From contig VUYV01000016.1 in the NCBI GenBank assembly GCA_008711295.1, forward strand, positions 7,000,073 through 7,064,072: a DNA stretch of 64,000 nucleotides. The letters are read 5' to 3'. The notes under the pieces are model-generated. The model made no database searches. It was not told the DNA's origin and worked only from the letters and a program-made list of their open reading frames with translations. Positions 27,285-39,836 of this stretch are shown here, piece by piece (the first letter of the stretch is position 1; every line of letters starts with the position of its first letter). Made by a program: the position numbers and the translations under genes. The DNA is from Anarhynchus alexandrinus (lineage: Eukaryota > Chordata > Aves > Charadriiformes > Charadriidae).

Positions 27285-27429
27285 AGAATCATAAAATGGC
27301 CTGGGTTGGAAGGGACCTTAAAGCTAGTTCCACCCCACTCCCTGCCATGGGCAGGGACACCTCCCACCAGACCAGGTTGCTCAAAGCCCTGTCCAACCTG
27401 GCTTTGAATACCTCCAGGGATGGGGCATC
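27285..27429 (-). mobile_element. CR1 LINE, short 3' fragment
   Basis: About 145 bp matching the first part (element 3' end) of the copy at 8915: a TAGAATCATAAAATGG terminus, GGTTGGAAGGGACCTTAAAG, CACCTCCCACCAGACCAGG, TTGCTCAAAGCC and CCAGGGATGGGGCATC. Similarity stops abruptly at about 27429, where unrelated sequence begins, a typical 5' truncation. Compared with the larger copy it has a short deletion after TTAAAG. It has no coding capacity of its own. Confidence 0.93.
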
Positions 27430-30400
27430 GTGGCTATACAGAAAAACAGAAGATGCTTCAAATGTTTCTCGGTAAAAGCAAAGCTGTGAAGTCTGTAGAT
27501 TATTGACACCTATGATAGCTAGCAACTACTGTAAAACTATAACTTTCTCACTTTCCTTAATGATTTTGTTGGTTGTAGGTGCTTGGGCAAAGAATAAACG
27601 TTTTTTAATGTGCATCTGTGGTTGTTACACACGTGACTTACAAGCTATGCTCTCTGTTAAAGAGCTTATGGGGCCTGACTGTTGCAAAGACAATTTTACC
27701 ACAGATGGCACAACTTGCATCTGAATTCAGACGTACAGTTTCTGTAGAGGTCTTTCAGGCAAACAAGTATTTTCTTTCAAAGTGCCTCTTGGGATTAGTA
27801 TCTCCCAAAGAGGACCATGCTGAAAACCTTCTGTGTGGCGGCTGTAACCCTCACCTTGGGAAAAGGGCTTAATGGAATCCCCCGTCCCTAGGGCATTTAA
27901 ACAGTTTTGCCTTTGACTACATCAACTGGATATAAAATATGTATGAATATGTCTTATTATGCTTTGTGACAAATTGAAAGTATAAAAGTAAAGCCTACTC
28001 AGATAATGGTTTGCTATATCTTAGTTGTAGGGAAATTAAAAGAAAATTCATGAATGAAATTAGTGGTTTTGTATTTTTTTCTAACTTAAAGGCTAATCTC
28101 TTTGAATTGACAACTTGCTACCTCACTGAGAAAGGCTTAGTGTTTTTGAATCCAAGTCCTTAGTCACATCTTGAAGATGTGTTTTATATAAATATTTTTC
28201 ATTTTAAACTATGACTGGAATATTGTAATATGCCACCTAAAAGCAATGCTGGTGTACAGCAGTCCTGTGCAACTTCAGAGCTCTTTGATGTGCAGCCTTT
28301 AAGGATAAGAGATTAACTTCTTTCCCTGGTAGACAAAGAGTTCTTATTTTTTGGGGTTTTTTTCTTTTTTTTTTTAATGGGACCTTATCCAAAAGTCATC
28401 AAAGTCTGTGGAAACCACCCTATTTACTTCAATGAGAATTGAATGAGGAACATGACTTCTGTGGTCCAGTGTTTAAAAAAAAAACAACAAAAACTTTGCA
28501 GTAAAGTCATAATTGCATCCAGATGGGTTTCTCTAAGTGGTTGTGAAGCAGCTGGTGGAAACGCCTTGATCTGACCAAAATTCAGCATGCCACTTGTTTC
28601 TGTATGTGGGAAAACCTGACACAATCTGGAAGTAATTAGTCTGGAACCACCAGCCCCCTGAGTGGTCCTTTTTAAATGAGTTGCAAATAAAAGGCTAGAA
28701 AAGCCTTAAGACCAAGGTATATCATCTGCTGTGAGTTGCAGAATGTGTTTTTATCAGTAACTTGGCTTCTAGGTTTTTTTAATGCACTGCTTTGTGTGCA
28801 TCAAGCTGTATGTGCTTGATGTGATGATGCTGTACAGTGATGGTTGTCTTCCTATCATTCTGTTTTATTCTGTTCTCCACGTGATGCACATTGCACAGTC
28901 TTCTGGGCCAAAACCATTTTTACGTTAATATATGGGACACCAGACTTGAATTTCTAAGCAAGACTCTAGTTTGGTGATCTGGACAGTTTTCTGGACCCTG
29001 GCTGGGCCCTTTATTGTATTGCTGCTGAGGAACTAAGAAATATGAACAAAACACTCATGAATAAAACAAAGAAAAAAAAAACCCATAGTTAAATGGTGAA
29101 ATGGATATAAATGCGTATGTAATGTTCAACAGCAGGTTTATTCCTTGTGCTGCTCCTCTCTTTGCGACGGGGCACGTCATGATTCATTTCCAAGCACAGC
29201 AGTCTCGGGGCAGAGCATCATCCTGCCTCTGACAGTGTTCAGCAGCAGCTGTTTAAAGAAGACAATAAAAAAAGACAAAAAGCTAGTAATAGCTCACCAG
29301 AATTATGTTCTCATCTTCAAAAATGGGCCATAAATGTATCTCACCAATTTAAGTGGAATTATTTGTGCTGTTTCAAGTCAGGGAAATATGAAGGCAGTGG
29401 CTCCATATCTCTTCTGTGAGGTCAGTGCTGAACTGCTGAGCTATTACTGCTTGAGCAGAGACCCTGACTAAATAGGTTGGGGCAAAAGAGAGAAGCAGCT
29501 AAAAAATTTAAAACTATATGATTTTTTTGAGAGGTAGCATACACAAGAATGGAAGCATTCTTAGGTATGCTTTTTAAAACAGCGATAGTACACAGGGGAT
29601 GTATTTCATAATGTAAAGTTGGAAGAGGGAACAAAAGTGGAATTTGAGAAAAATGCAGTGATGGAAAACCAGCAAGATGTAATATACTCTCAAGCTTCTA
29701 AAACAGAGAAACAAAATTAACTTTTTAAATTCTGTTATGACTAGCTGAGCTGTAATGTAATATAGTAAATCTCTCAGCATTATGTAATAAAATTAGTCAA
29801 AAGATGACAAAAGCATAAACAATGCACTAATGAAAAAGCCTTGCAGGACTCGTATTTAAATTGGATTGTGCCTGTTTGATTTATGCTGGTGTGTAAGTAC
29901 ACTCAGCTCAAGTGTTTGTGGAAGCACGGACAGTATCCTCTTGCTTTGCAGTCACTGTTCCTTTTCTGTATTTTTCTTTTTAAGGTTTGGAAATAGATTA
30001 CTAAATATTATAACAGTGTTGTCAATTATAAGGCATGGGGAATAGATAAATCTGTTGTGCAGTCTGAGAATGTAATTAGGAACAAGCAAAAAGCCATATT
30101 TTACTGTACGATGGTAAATGATGGAATTGCTAGATTGTCTTGAGCTCGCTTGGCTCAGCTTAGATGCACATAAAACCCATCAGCAGAAAACTTTTCACTT
30201 GAGCAGTATCAATGCATTTTAAGAGGAAGCAATTCCCTGGTGTCATTTAGATTGCAGGCCAGAGCTCTGCATGTGTTGGTATTTCAGAAAACAAAATACA
30301 TGCAAATAGCCTTTTTTCCAACATCGTGTCTGATGGTACCTCTGATGCTGCTGTGGTTCTAATGATGGTGGCAACTGCTTTGTTCATGCATAATGTGCAG

Positions 30401-33400
30401 AAGCCTGCAAGCCGTGCAAACCCTGTTAGCTGCTTTTGAAACAAACCCAAAAGCAAGTTACATAGATGAATATTTAATTTATAGCTGTGAAAAATGAGAG
30501 GAAACAGGAGGAGCTTATCAAGTTCCATACTGGTGCCTTGCCTTGTGTCTGAGCTGTATTTCTGCTCCCCCTGTCCGCTGATAGAAACACCACTTGATGC
30601 TTCATCGGTGTGTCGTTTTCAGCTGTACCGTGCAAATACTGTCGATGTTTTAGTATCCCGAGACACTAGAGCTTAGCTCTTTCCTATTTTGATTCGACAT
30701 GACAGAAGCGTTTGAAACCTCTGTTCTGAACAAAAGTGCACGCATGTTGGAAGCTGCTCTGTAATGCAAGTTATAAAGAAAGTAGCATAATGCGGTGGAA
30801 AAGATTAAAGAACCAAATATATTAAAACTGAGTACTTCTTTGTAAAATGTAATCAATTTAAATGAGGACAAAAAAGAGGATTGAATATAACCAAACATAA
30901 TGCTAACTGCTGTGGGATGAAATAGGTTGTACCGGGGTCTCGGGTGTGTTCCCACTGTCAGAATCCTGTTTGTTTGCAAAACTCTTTTTATTTATATTAA
31001 AACTATATTTATGCCTTGCTCTCCAGGCAGGCCAGGACACTGCATGGTAGCAGCAGAGCAATTGTCCCTAGTGACATGGTATGTCTGTAATCCCGTTGCA
31101 GAAGGCACATCTGTACCATACTGCATCTTAAACGGAGCAAGTGTCAGACTCGCCGTTCAGCGCCATCCGCTCTGCGGCAGGCGGGGATGTCGTGCCCCAG
31201 CACGCCGGGTGGTGTGGCGTGCCGAGCGGCATGCCCCGGCACAGCCCGTCCTCAAGTCCAGGCGGTTCCCTGAACGGGAGCAGGTGGGAGGCAGCGTCTG
31301 TCTGAAGACGCCTTCTTGAGCGGTGCAGGGATGAGGTAACTTTGTAGGATTTAATGGGATCCATGTGACTGGAGTTGCTGATACCGATACACTGATTTAT
31401 GTGCTGATGTGTATGACAAGCGCCCAGCCTCCTTTGAACTCTCCACCCTGGCCTGCGTTACAGAGATGCAACGAGGTAACGCTCATCCCTTCGTGGTCCC
31501 AGTCCACCCACACGCACCATATGCATAATTTTTCCATGAGGGATGACTGTTAGGATGTATATGATCTGAATTTAAGGCAGTTGCACATACTCTTTGTTTT
31601 TTGCATACAACTGTTTGGCTATATAATTTATCTAACCAAAGCTAATTCTTAAACAACTGAACGAGCCTATTTGTGTTTTGAGAATGCATCGTTAGTGTGT
31701 TTTGTTTTTTTGAATGAAGATCCTGATATCTGGTATCTTATTTTTCTTTAGCTCAATTTCATTGGATATCTTGCATTTGTTAATAAAAATTCCCATGAGA
31801 GCATTTCTATTAAGTATGACAATACTGTTTGCATAGCGAGTTACAGATAAATGGTTGGCTTCTCAGAAGTGCTCATTGTTGGGTGAATCTCATCTCATTT
31901 AAGTCAGTGGTAAATCCTTCATTAGTATCAAAACTAGTACAGTTAAGGCAACACACAAGCACTTCTGGGAATCGTGCATTAAGAGGGTGTCTGTCTGCTT
32001 GCAGGACTGACAGGATAACAAGCTCATTGCTTCTGTTACAATGCTAGAATTTGGCTATTTGCATAATATTAAGCAGTAACACTTCAATTTACAATTCATG
32101 AATAAGCCTTTCAGACAGTAGTTTCAGACACGACTGAAATTTGTGAATGCTTCTCAAGTAAATTGCTGGTTTTGAGCACATTTTGTTATTGATCGGGAAG
32201 CCGAAATTATACTCAGATGCCCAAGCCCGAAAACAGACCGTAATTTGTCATTTGTGCATAAATGGTTCCTGAACAAGGATGGTGGGGAAGTACTGAAATG
32301 ATTCTGTATTTAGTTGTGCATGTAATAGGTAAACTTGGTTATTCTGTGCTTGCGTTGTAAATGTATCAGTTTCTTTAATTAGGTGGCTATAAAAGAGAAA
32401 AGGGCTGCAGTTAAGAAGAGTGAATCAAGATAAACCTTTTTTTTTTTTTGTGTGTCAGTATGTAAGGGTAGTGCTAGCACTGAAAAAGCCCTGCTTGCTT
32501 TAGAGCTGTAAGAAACTCTGGTAGGTTTAAAAAGGACTTCTGTGCATATTCTACGTGACTGAAAGATGCTGCTGGAGCTTGTCCTGTGGTTGCTGTGCTG
32601 GTCTTTTGGGTAAAGTGTAAGATAAAGCATGAGGTGGGGCCTGGGAAGTGTCTGGTGGTGGTGTTCATGGACTGCGTGAACCTGTCTCCCAACAGCGGGA
32701 TGGTGGTGTTCCTCGATGCCAGGCGAGTTGTGTGAAGGTGAATGTAGGAGTAGTGGCAGATGTGCTGACTGAAGAGCTGCATCAGGAGATGAAGAGCTGA
32801 AATATAGATAGAAGGTACAGTCATGTATGATGTCTACCTGATAAACACGATAAAAACTTGCTGAGGAGCAGCTTGCATTACAAAGAACTTTTGGCCTCTT
32901 TCATGTCTCACGATAATTAAACGGTCCATTTTTATGCAGCTTCTTTCAAATGGAGTTCTAATTAAGCAATAACTAATGAAATATGAGATTAAGCATCAGC
33001 AAATCTCTGATGGTCAGGGAGGTGCCTGGGGCAAAGTCCAAAACAGTTTTGTAAAATTTGTGTTTGAAACAAAGCAAAAATAGTTATTACAGAAACAGGA
33101 GACAGATTCTGTGAGTGTAAATGTAGATTGAATTAATTTTCTTAGTGTTATGCTGAACTGAAAAAAATGTAAAATTAAATATGTATCCTTTTTAATGTGG
33201 TTGCTATATCATCACCGCAAATTTTTAAAAAATGCATCTGTAACCAGATAAGATGCTATCAGGCACTTTTAATTTTAATTAAGGTTTAACCTATTAGAGG
33301 AATATACATTTAAAGTATTAATTAAAATGCTGTTCGCTGTATAAGAGATTTCAGTATAGGAAATGAGTTAATTGCGGTATCATAGGGGATCTGTGCTTTG

Positions 33401-33769
33401 CAAGCTGTTTTGTGATGCTAAAAAAGCATCTTCGTGTGGATGATAGGGACCTCTCGGGAGAACCAGAAGTTGATGGTTCAACTTCTTTTTGGTTTAGTTT
33501 GAATAAAAGTAGTTGCTGGTCTTGCTGCATCTGTGTGTGTCAAACAGTCTTATTTCAGTTTCTGTTTTTCTTCAGGGTGGGTGGCTGGCACAAACGCTCA
33601 AAATACTTGAGATAATTGGGCATAATTTGATTGTGTCATGGTAATCCTGTATCCTGCAAGAAGGGTTTTTAAGGTGGTTAAAATACCTTTAAAGTCTGAA
33701 GTCTTTCATACTGTCATTCTTGATAACCTTGTATCACTGCGAGTTTATCTTTTTCATTCTGCTGAACAT
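27430..33769. other. Gene-free sequence
   Basis: AT-rich apart from the CpG patch near 31.2 kb. No gene, tRNA or structured RNA recognised. About 32040-32390 and 33170-33390 are rich in TTAATTA-, TGCATAA- and ATTTGCAT-like motifs and are enhancer candidates by appearance only. Confidence 0.5.
31141..31322. other. Isolated CpG-rich patch
   Basis: Nineteen CpG dinucleotides by hand count in about 182 bp, within otherwise AT-rich, CpG-poor sequence. A frame stays open through it from 30927 to 31319 on the plus strand, but it begins with TTG rather than ATG and resembles no known protein. It could be an orphan CpG island, a small promoter, or a GC-rich insertion of unknown origin. Confidence 0.6.
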
Positions 33770-34290
33770 AGGAAGTTACTGCTGGAGTTCCTCAAGGATC
33801 AAATCATGCCTTATTTAATATTTTCATTAGCAGCCTTTACAGAAGAATTAGGAGTGTGCTACATAAATTTGCCGACTCCAAAGCCGAGAGACATTGGCAA
33901 GGCTGGGGGAGGACTGGATTATTATGTGAGAAGACCCGTTTTCCTCTACTGTTAATTGGTTTCAGGAAAATGTCATGTGCTTAAGGGTGGATGATATTAA
34001 TTTCTTCTATAAGCTCAGCCTCATCATCTGGGAGCAGCAAAGAATGAAGGTGTCCTGCCTGTATTTAGGAAGATGAGTTGAAGCTGCCCCAGGTCAAGGA
34101 AGGGTAATTAGGATGATGGGGGAAGGATGGGCCAGCCTTTGTACAAGTAGCCTGGAAGAGCTTGGCTTCACACTAGAAACACAAAACCTGAGAGGAGATA
34201 CAATTGCTCTCTGTATGTACATGGAAGAAGAAAAAAAAAAAAGTACAGTTATTTAAGCTAAAGGATGGTTTAAAGAGGAGGCATTGGGTG
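33770..34290 (+). mobile_element. Old, degraded CR1-type LINE fragment
   Basis: With frameshifts, the plus strand reads TAGVPQGSN, LFNIFISSL, a short gap, then HKFAD. These are the conserved reverse-transcriptase blocks (GVPQGS, LFNIF, KFADD) in the right order and spacing. Further on, 33970-33985 resembles the region before the conserved 'KCKVLHLG'. At about 34150-34220 'TAGCCTGGAAGAGCTTGGCT ... CTGAGAGGAGATACAATTGCT' matches the CR1 3' region in which 'ctgaggggagatct' occurs. Divergence is much higher than in the other two copies, so this is an ancient insertion. Edges are approximate. Confidence 0.65.
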
Positions 34291-37200
34291 TACATATGAA
34301 ATCCACTCAGCCTGGCAGGCAGGTTATTTCTCACCCCGTGTTTGGTGCTTCCCCACGGGCATGACGCCTGGAGCGTTAACTAGTCTTGGCACACCCCAAG
34401 GTCAAGCGGTGGAAGTAACGCTCTTCAGAGCACGTTGATTGGGGAGCTTGCTTTAAACCATTTCTTTGAAAAGGAAGAACAAGGCTTCTAGAGAAGTATT
34501 TAAAAAGTGAACATAACGCATAGGCAGCCCTCTCTTCCTTGAGGATTTACTGCTGCTCTTGGTGGTTGCGTGGACGCGCCAGACTTCTTCCGACACCTCT
34601 GAGTAGGTGCCAGTCTGTCAGATTAGCTCAACTAAAATAAACCTTTCTCCCACTCCCTGCCTGCTCTCAGCCCTTTGAGAGAGAATTACCTTTTAAAATG
34701 TACTGGGGTGTTCACTGGGCTTTTATTCTGTGGTTTTAAAATAGTTTTTTAAATGAGCAGAGAGGAGGTGAAAAATGTTGGCCGCTTTTAATACTGTCAT
34801 TTAACGATCTCATCCTTTGAGCCAGTGTTTGTGGAGAGATGGCTTATCTTGAGCCGTTCTCTCCTTTCCTTGCCTGTTTTCCACGAGAGCGTCTCCTATT
34901 GTGTTAAGCCAATAACCCTTTTATATAGGTCAGCGTATAGTATTAATGAGCTTTTATACTGTGGTTATAAATGTCACACACATTTCTTAAAGTCGGAGTG
35001 GAGAATGGAAAATATTGCCTGGATTTGTTCTTTCCAACAGTAGATGTGTGAAACAGTTGACCTTCTGATAGAAAAAAGAAAAAAATCCCTTTGATTAATC
35101 AGAGCCTTTTAGCTTTTGTCATTTAAAATGCAATCCCAAAGACCAAACGTTGTGGCGCTTGCCTTCAAAAGCACCTGCTTTAGGAAAGTTTAAAAAAAAA
35201 AAAAGAACTTGCTGTGAGATAGGCATACCCGTAATGCGAGTTTTATAGGACAACCTGCAAGTAAAAGTTGAGAGCTTCTATTTGTCTTGTGAACCCACAG
35301 TATGTTCAGAAGTGCTTGGCTCTGATGAACCTCTGCTTGCAGCAGAGCAACTTGAGTTTTATCACTGCCCTAAAGGGCAGCAGAATTAGTGCTGACAGCG
35401 ATATAGATGTGGCAGGCTTAGCTTATACCAAGAGTGGCCGGTATGTTTGACTCAGTGTAATGTGTCCAAGTCTCCATACGGACGACAGGTATAAGAAAAC
35501 ATATTGCATAGCCCAGAAAACAAAGTAGTGAGAGAGGTATATAAGTGGCTCATAGAAGGGAGGTGGTAGCGGCTCTCCAAGGCTCTTGCTCCTGCCTTCT
35601 TGAGCATCTGGATAGCAGAGCAACCCAGCAATGTCATCCTTCAGAGCTTCTACTATTTAATTTCCTGCAGCAGCAACCGCTCCAGCACAGCGTTACTCCT
35701 GGTAAGGCGAGGTAGCCCTAGTGCTCTCACTTCCATTTTGTTTTCAGCCATGCTATCTTGGTAAACAAAGGGTTGAACATCTGCAATCTTGCTTTATCAA
35801 ATGGTTGTACAATGCTGCAAACAAAGAAAAGGGGAAGCTGAACACATTTGAAAGTAGCTTAATAAATTAGTATTAGTATTGTAATTTGCTCAGTCTTGAC
35901 TTTTGGATTTTGGCTACTTAGCAAAAAAATTCTTGGAAGACCTATTAATTTTACCATAAGAATGATGATACTGTATACAGAAAAATACCTGACCATATGT
36001 TTATATCTTTATTTTAAAGGACAATGACTGATGAAATTTAATTTAAAGGGAAAAATAAATTATTATTATACATTATACTTTCGAAGCAAATGGACAATAG
36101 ATGGATTTAGAGCCCTAATTTTCTCATTTGCACTATGGCTGTGCACAGTACATGCTTTTGAGAGTTCAGGGTAGGTGTCATCTGAAGAGCATTATTGAAT
36201 GGAAAAGTGTCACAAATTTCGCACTGTTAAACAGATGATCTGAGACGTACTTGCATGGATTTCAGTATTTTATAGCTGTTTTCATATCTGGTTATTACAT
36301 TTTATGTTCCTCTGGCGTATTGTGCTCATTTCTTCTATTGTTGCTTCGGTTGAGCTAAGAATTAGTGTTAAGTTGTAAGGTCTCTTTCAAGCTGATTACT
36401 TTTAAAAATCATTAGTGAAGAAACAATATTACAAAAAGGCCTTAACGAAGCTTATTTTTAAAAAAATCCTTTTCTGGACACAGAAGGTAAATACTTGCAG
36501 GGTTTTGAAATCAAGTCAGAATATGGAAGTTGGTCACTACAGTGGGCAGGAGTGTTTTTTTCTTTTTTTTTTTAATTTTGTTGTGCTAGTTTTAGTCTAA
36601 TATGAAACACCTGCTATTATCACTGTTGCCTTTCACCATATAGGGAATGGTTTTTTCTAGGCAAGTACAATGATTACTCCTGCAAAACTGTCAATTTAAC
36701 AACAAACCCTCCAGCACTTCGCGGTATTCAAGGAACCTGCATCATCAGCATATAATCACGTACCACAGGTATTAAGTAGTGAGCGATTCTTTTACCATTA
36801 GAGAAATAGGCAAATCTGGGTTAGCCCCCAGGAGAGTAAGAGTTTAAAGGTCTTGGACAACTTCCTAGTGCCTGCATATCAATCGGCCACCTCCCTGTTG
36901 TGCCTCAGCAGTTCAGGGAAATACTGGAAGTTTTTCATGTTCTCAGAGTCCTGTGCTGAGGTTGCTCATTTGCAGGTTCCCTGTGCTGCCATCCTCTTTT
37001 GGGAAAGAGATGCCTCAGGTTGGCGTGCGGTGTCTTGCGATTGATGATGGGGCTCTTTAGATGTCTAACATGTGCCTGGAAAGGTTGACGTGCCATAAAT
37101 TTATACCGTTTACTCATATTAGGTCATTGGGATGCATAATGCCTTGAAATCACATTGGTGCTCCTCTGAATTTTTCTGTGAATGGACATTAATAAAAAAA

Positions 37201-38644
37201 AAAGAAAATTTGAGTCTTGTAGGAGTTGGGTCTTCTATCTTGGCAGCGTCTAAAAATCCTTAGAGGAACTGAGGGCCACTCCTTACCTTCCTGTTCTCAC
37301 TGCCTGTGGTCCTTTTAATATAGCACTAACCTGCTCAGCCAAATGGTAAATGTCATGGAGATATCTTCATGTTTGTTAGGGTTTTTTTGTGTGAGGTGAA
37401 GCAAACTTCAGTAATCCCTCATTTGATCATGGCGAATAAAGTTCATGTTGCTTTCAGGCATACTTATTCTGTATCTTGTTTCTTACTTGTTTTCAGGACA
37501 TAAGTGACACTAATTTGCACTTGCATAGTTCTTCTATCTTGATTACTAAGCAGGCTGGATGATGTGAAGATTAGCAGTGACGTTTTGAAAGACCAGATGC
37601 TTGCCAGTGTCTTTAAAATTCTCTACTCTTTCTTCCTTGTTTGATCAAGCCCCAGGGTGAGACGTCAGAGGCAGCTCCCTACAAATGCAAAAGCACTAGA
37701 AAACGTGATCCCTGGCTTGTTTGTCAGAAGAAAGTTCATCCTAATTTTTATTTTTTGCAAAGGAAGCAGTGAGTAGGTCTGTCCATTGACCAGACCTAGT
37801 GCAGGGGACAGCACCTGCTGGAGCTTCATCTGGGCATGAGGAAAAAAAAAATAAATCTTTTCTCCCTCTATCCCGGCATTTTAGCAGGTTGTGAGACATG
37901 CAGACAAATGCCTTGGCAGGCCTCCAGCACCCCTTGACGCCTGGCATGGTTATTTCCCGATCTTCAGGAATGCTGCTACAGTCCAGTGAAGGTTCGAGCA
38001 TGTCCTAGACGGGTTCATCAGTTGACGGTGATGGACCCGAGCATATGCAGATGTGAGCTGCTTCTGTATTTGGACATTTCTGTGTTAATTGTCTCTAAGG
38101 ACCAGTTTGTGGCAGCGCTGCAGAAATTTCTAGGAATGACTCTGAGAGACTACGCATTTTATTCACAGATTGACTTGTAAACCTTAGAAAGAGGTCTGTG
38201 ACGTGGGGATTTGACCTAGTATCTTGCTAGAATTAGTGAGCAAAACAGAGTAAGAGATATTTTTAAGTGTTAGTGGTATGGTATTTTGCTTCTCTTGAAA
38301 ATATTTTGCCACTGAAACCTTTGCATCAGCCAATTGCTGCGGAAGTTTTGCATAATCCAAACCAGGCTTTTGTTAGTACTTCACTAGTATCCTTTGAACC
38401 CGCTGAATGCCTTTTAATTGATTTGGAGGGATTATATTGAAGGATAAAGTTAGTCTTTGTTAGCAGGAGGAGAACAATAGGTAGTTCTTAATTTTATTTT
38501 TTTAAAATAAACCAACAGTATTTAATGTGGCAGTGAGTGCCTTCAGTAGTGTTAGGTATTCTGTGGCAGAAAAGTAAAATACCTGTCAAAAAAAGTGCTG
38601 ATTACGGCATCTTACCCAGAGCTAAACTCATTGTAGTAAAACCT

Positions 38645-38850
38645 CCCGGACCGGAACGGGGTGCCGTTCACGCTGTTTGCCTCCTGAGTTGTTTTTGCAG
38701 CGTGTAAATCCAAAGCCAACAGCTGTCGGATCGCAAACGGCTGAAGAGCTGCGTGGCGAGGCATGGCCGAGCTGCGGGGCTCCCGTCCTTGGAGGAGGTG
38801 TCAGCCAGGCCCTGGCAACGGCAGCCGGAGCCTGGAGGAGCTGAAAGCGT
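38645..38850. other. Isolated CpG-rich patch with an open frame behind an acceptor-like site
   Basis: Seventeen CpG dinucleotides by hand count in about 206 bp. On the plus strand a pyrimidine-rich run ending in TTTTTGCAG (38692-38700) precedes an open frame starting RVNPKPTAVGSQTAEELR and closing at a TGA near 38840. No donor site follows and no family is recognised, so a real exon is unproven. Confidence 0.5.
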
Positions 38851-39768
38851 GGGATTAGAAGAGCTTACATCCTTTGACTTTGTACCGGATCACTGGATTG
38901 AAATCACTTTGATAGGTTCTTTATGAGGATTTTGCAGGGTTGGTTGTTTTTTGATTTGTTTGGGGTTGGGTTGGTTTTTTTTTGAAGTCTCTGGCTCTAT
39001 ACGCTGGGTTGCTTGCCCTCCAGGTTTGCAGCAAGACTAGTATCGAGTTTAAAGTGGACATTAAGACAATCAAGCCTATACTTACCGTATCAGCAGGGTG
39101 CTCCTTCATGGGATGCAGAATATCACCTTCACATCGATATCAAAGAAAGAGACTCCCTTCTCCTCCCTTCCAAACGTGATGCGGTTGCTTTGGGAACAAG
39201 ATGCATTTCTTGCATGAGCAGCTCCACGGGTCCTTTTGTCAATAGAGCTGGGTTTGGGAAACTTTTTGGGTTTTCCTTATCAGTAAAACAAGGAATCTGC
39301 CTGCAGCATATTGTGGCATGCTTTTTTCCCTAATCAACATCTTAGTGTAATGTCTCTCCTTCCTTGCCCCCTCCTGTCTCTAATGCCCTAAAAACTAAAC
39401 TGACAAACCCCTTTTTGTGCTTTTAATATTTAATGACTAAAATGATACAAATGTTTAGAAAGTCAGTTGATAACACAGGGAAAATGGGAAGCTGTTAATG
39501 AACTGTGCTGCACAAGCTTCCATTTATTTCTATGCAGAGTATGTATTGGAAAAATACCGTGAGGGGAGGGGGAAGGCCTTAATTAAAATGTGCTCATGAT
39601 AGCATTGGGTATGAATTCAGATAGACCAAACCTTTAAAACTTATTTTACAGGTAAAACTGGCCATTATGTCAAATCATCCATGCTTGAAAGTGATGTCTT
39701 TTTTTTCCTGTTTGTTTTGTGTATTTTTTTTTTTAAAGCGTAGCATAGGATAGTAATAGATTTAAGAG

Positions 39769-39836
39769 TTTGGGACAAAATTTTTTTGGACAAAACCAGA
39801 CATTTGGGACTTTTTTTTTTTTTTTGACAAAACCAG
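39769..39836. repeat. Diverged tandem duplication with long T tracts (about 34-bp unit)
   Basis: TTTGGGAC followed by a T-rich run and (G)GACAAAACCAG occurs at 39769-39799 and again at 39803-39836. The second copy has its T run expanded to 15. Confidence 0.75.

Noticed and set aside
27289..27525. Minus-strand 78-codon frame containing SLEVFKARLD
   Set aside because: The recognisable part is a translation of the CR1 3' end, and the rest is flanking DNA.
30927..31319. Plus-strand 130-codon frame as a gene
   Set aside because: It starts at TTG rather than ATG, its second half is a translation of the CpG-rich patch, and it resembles no known protein. Only the patch itself is reported.
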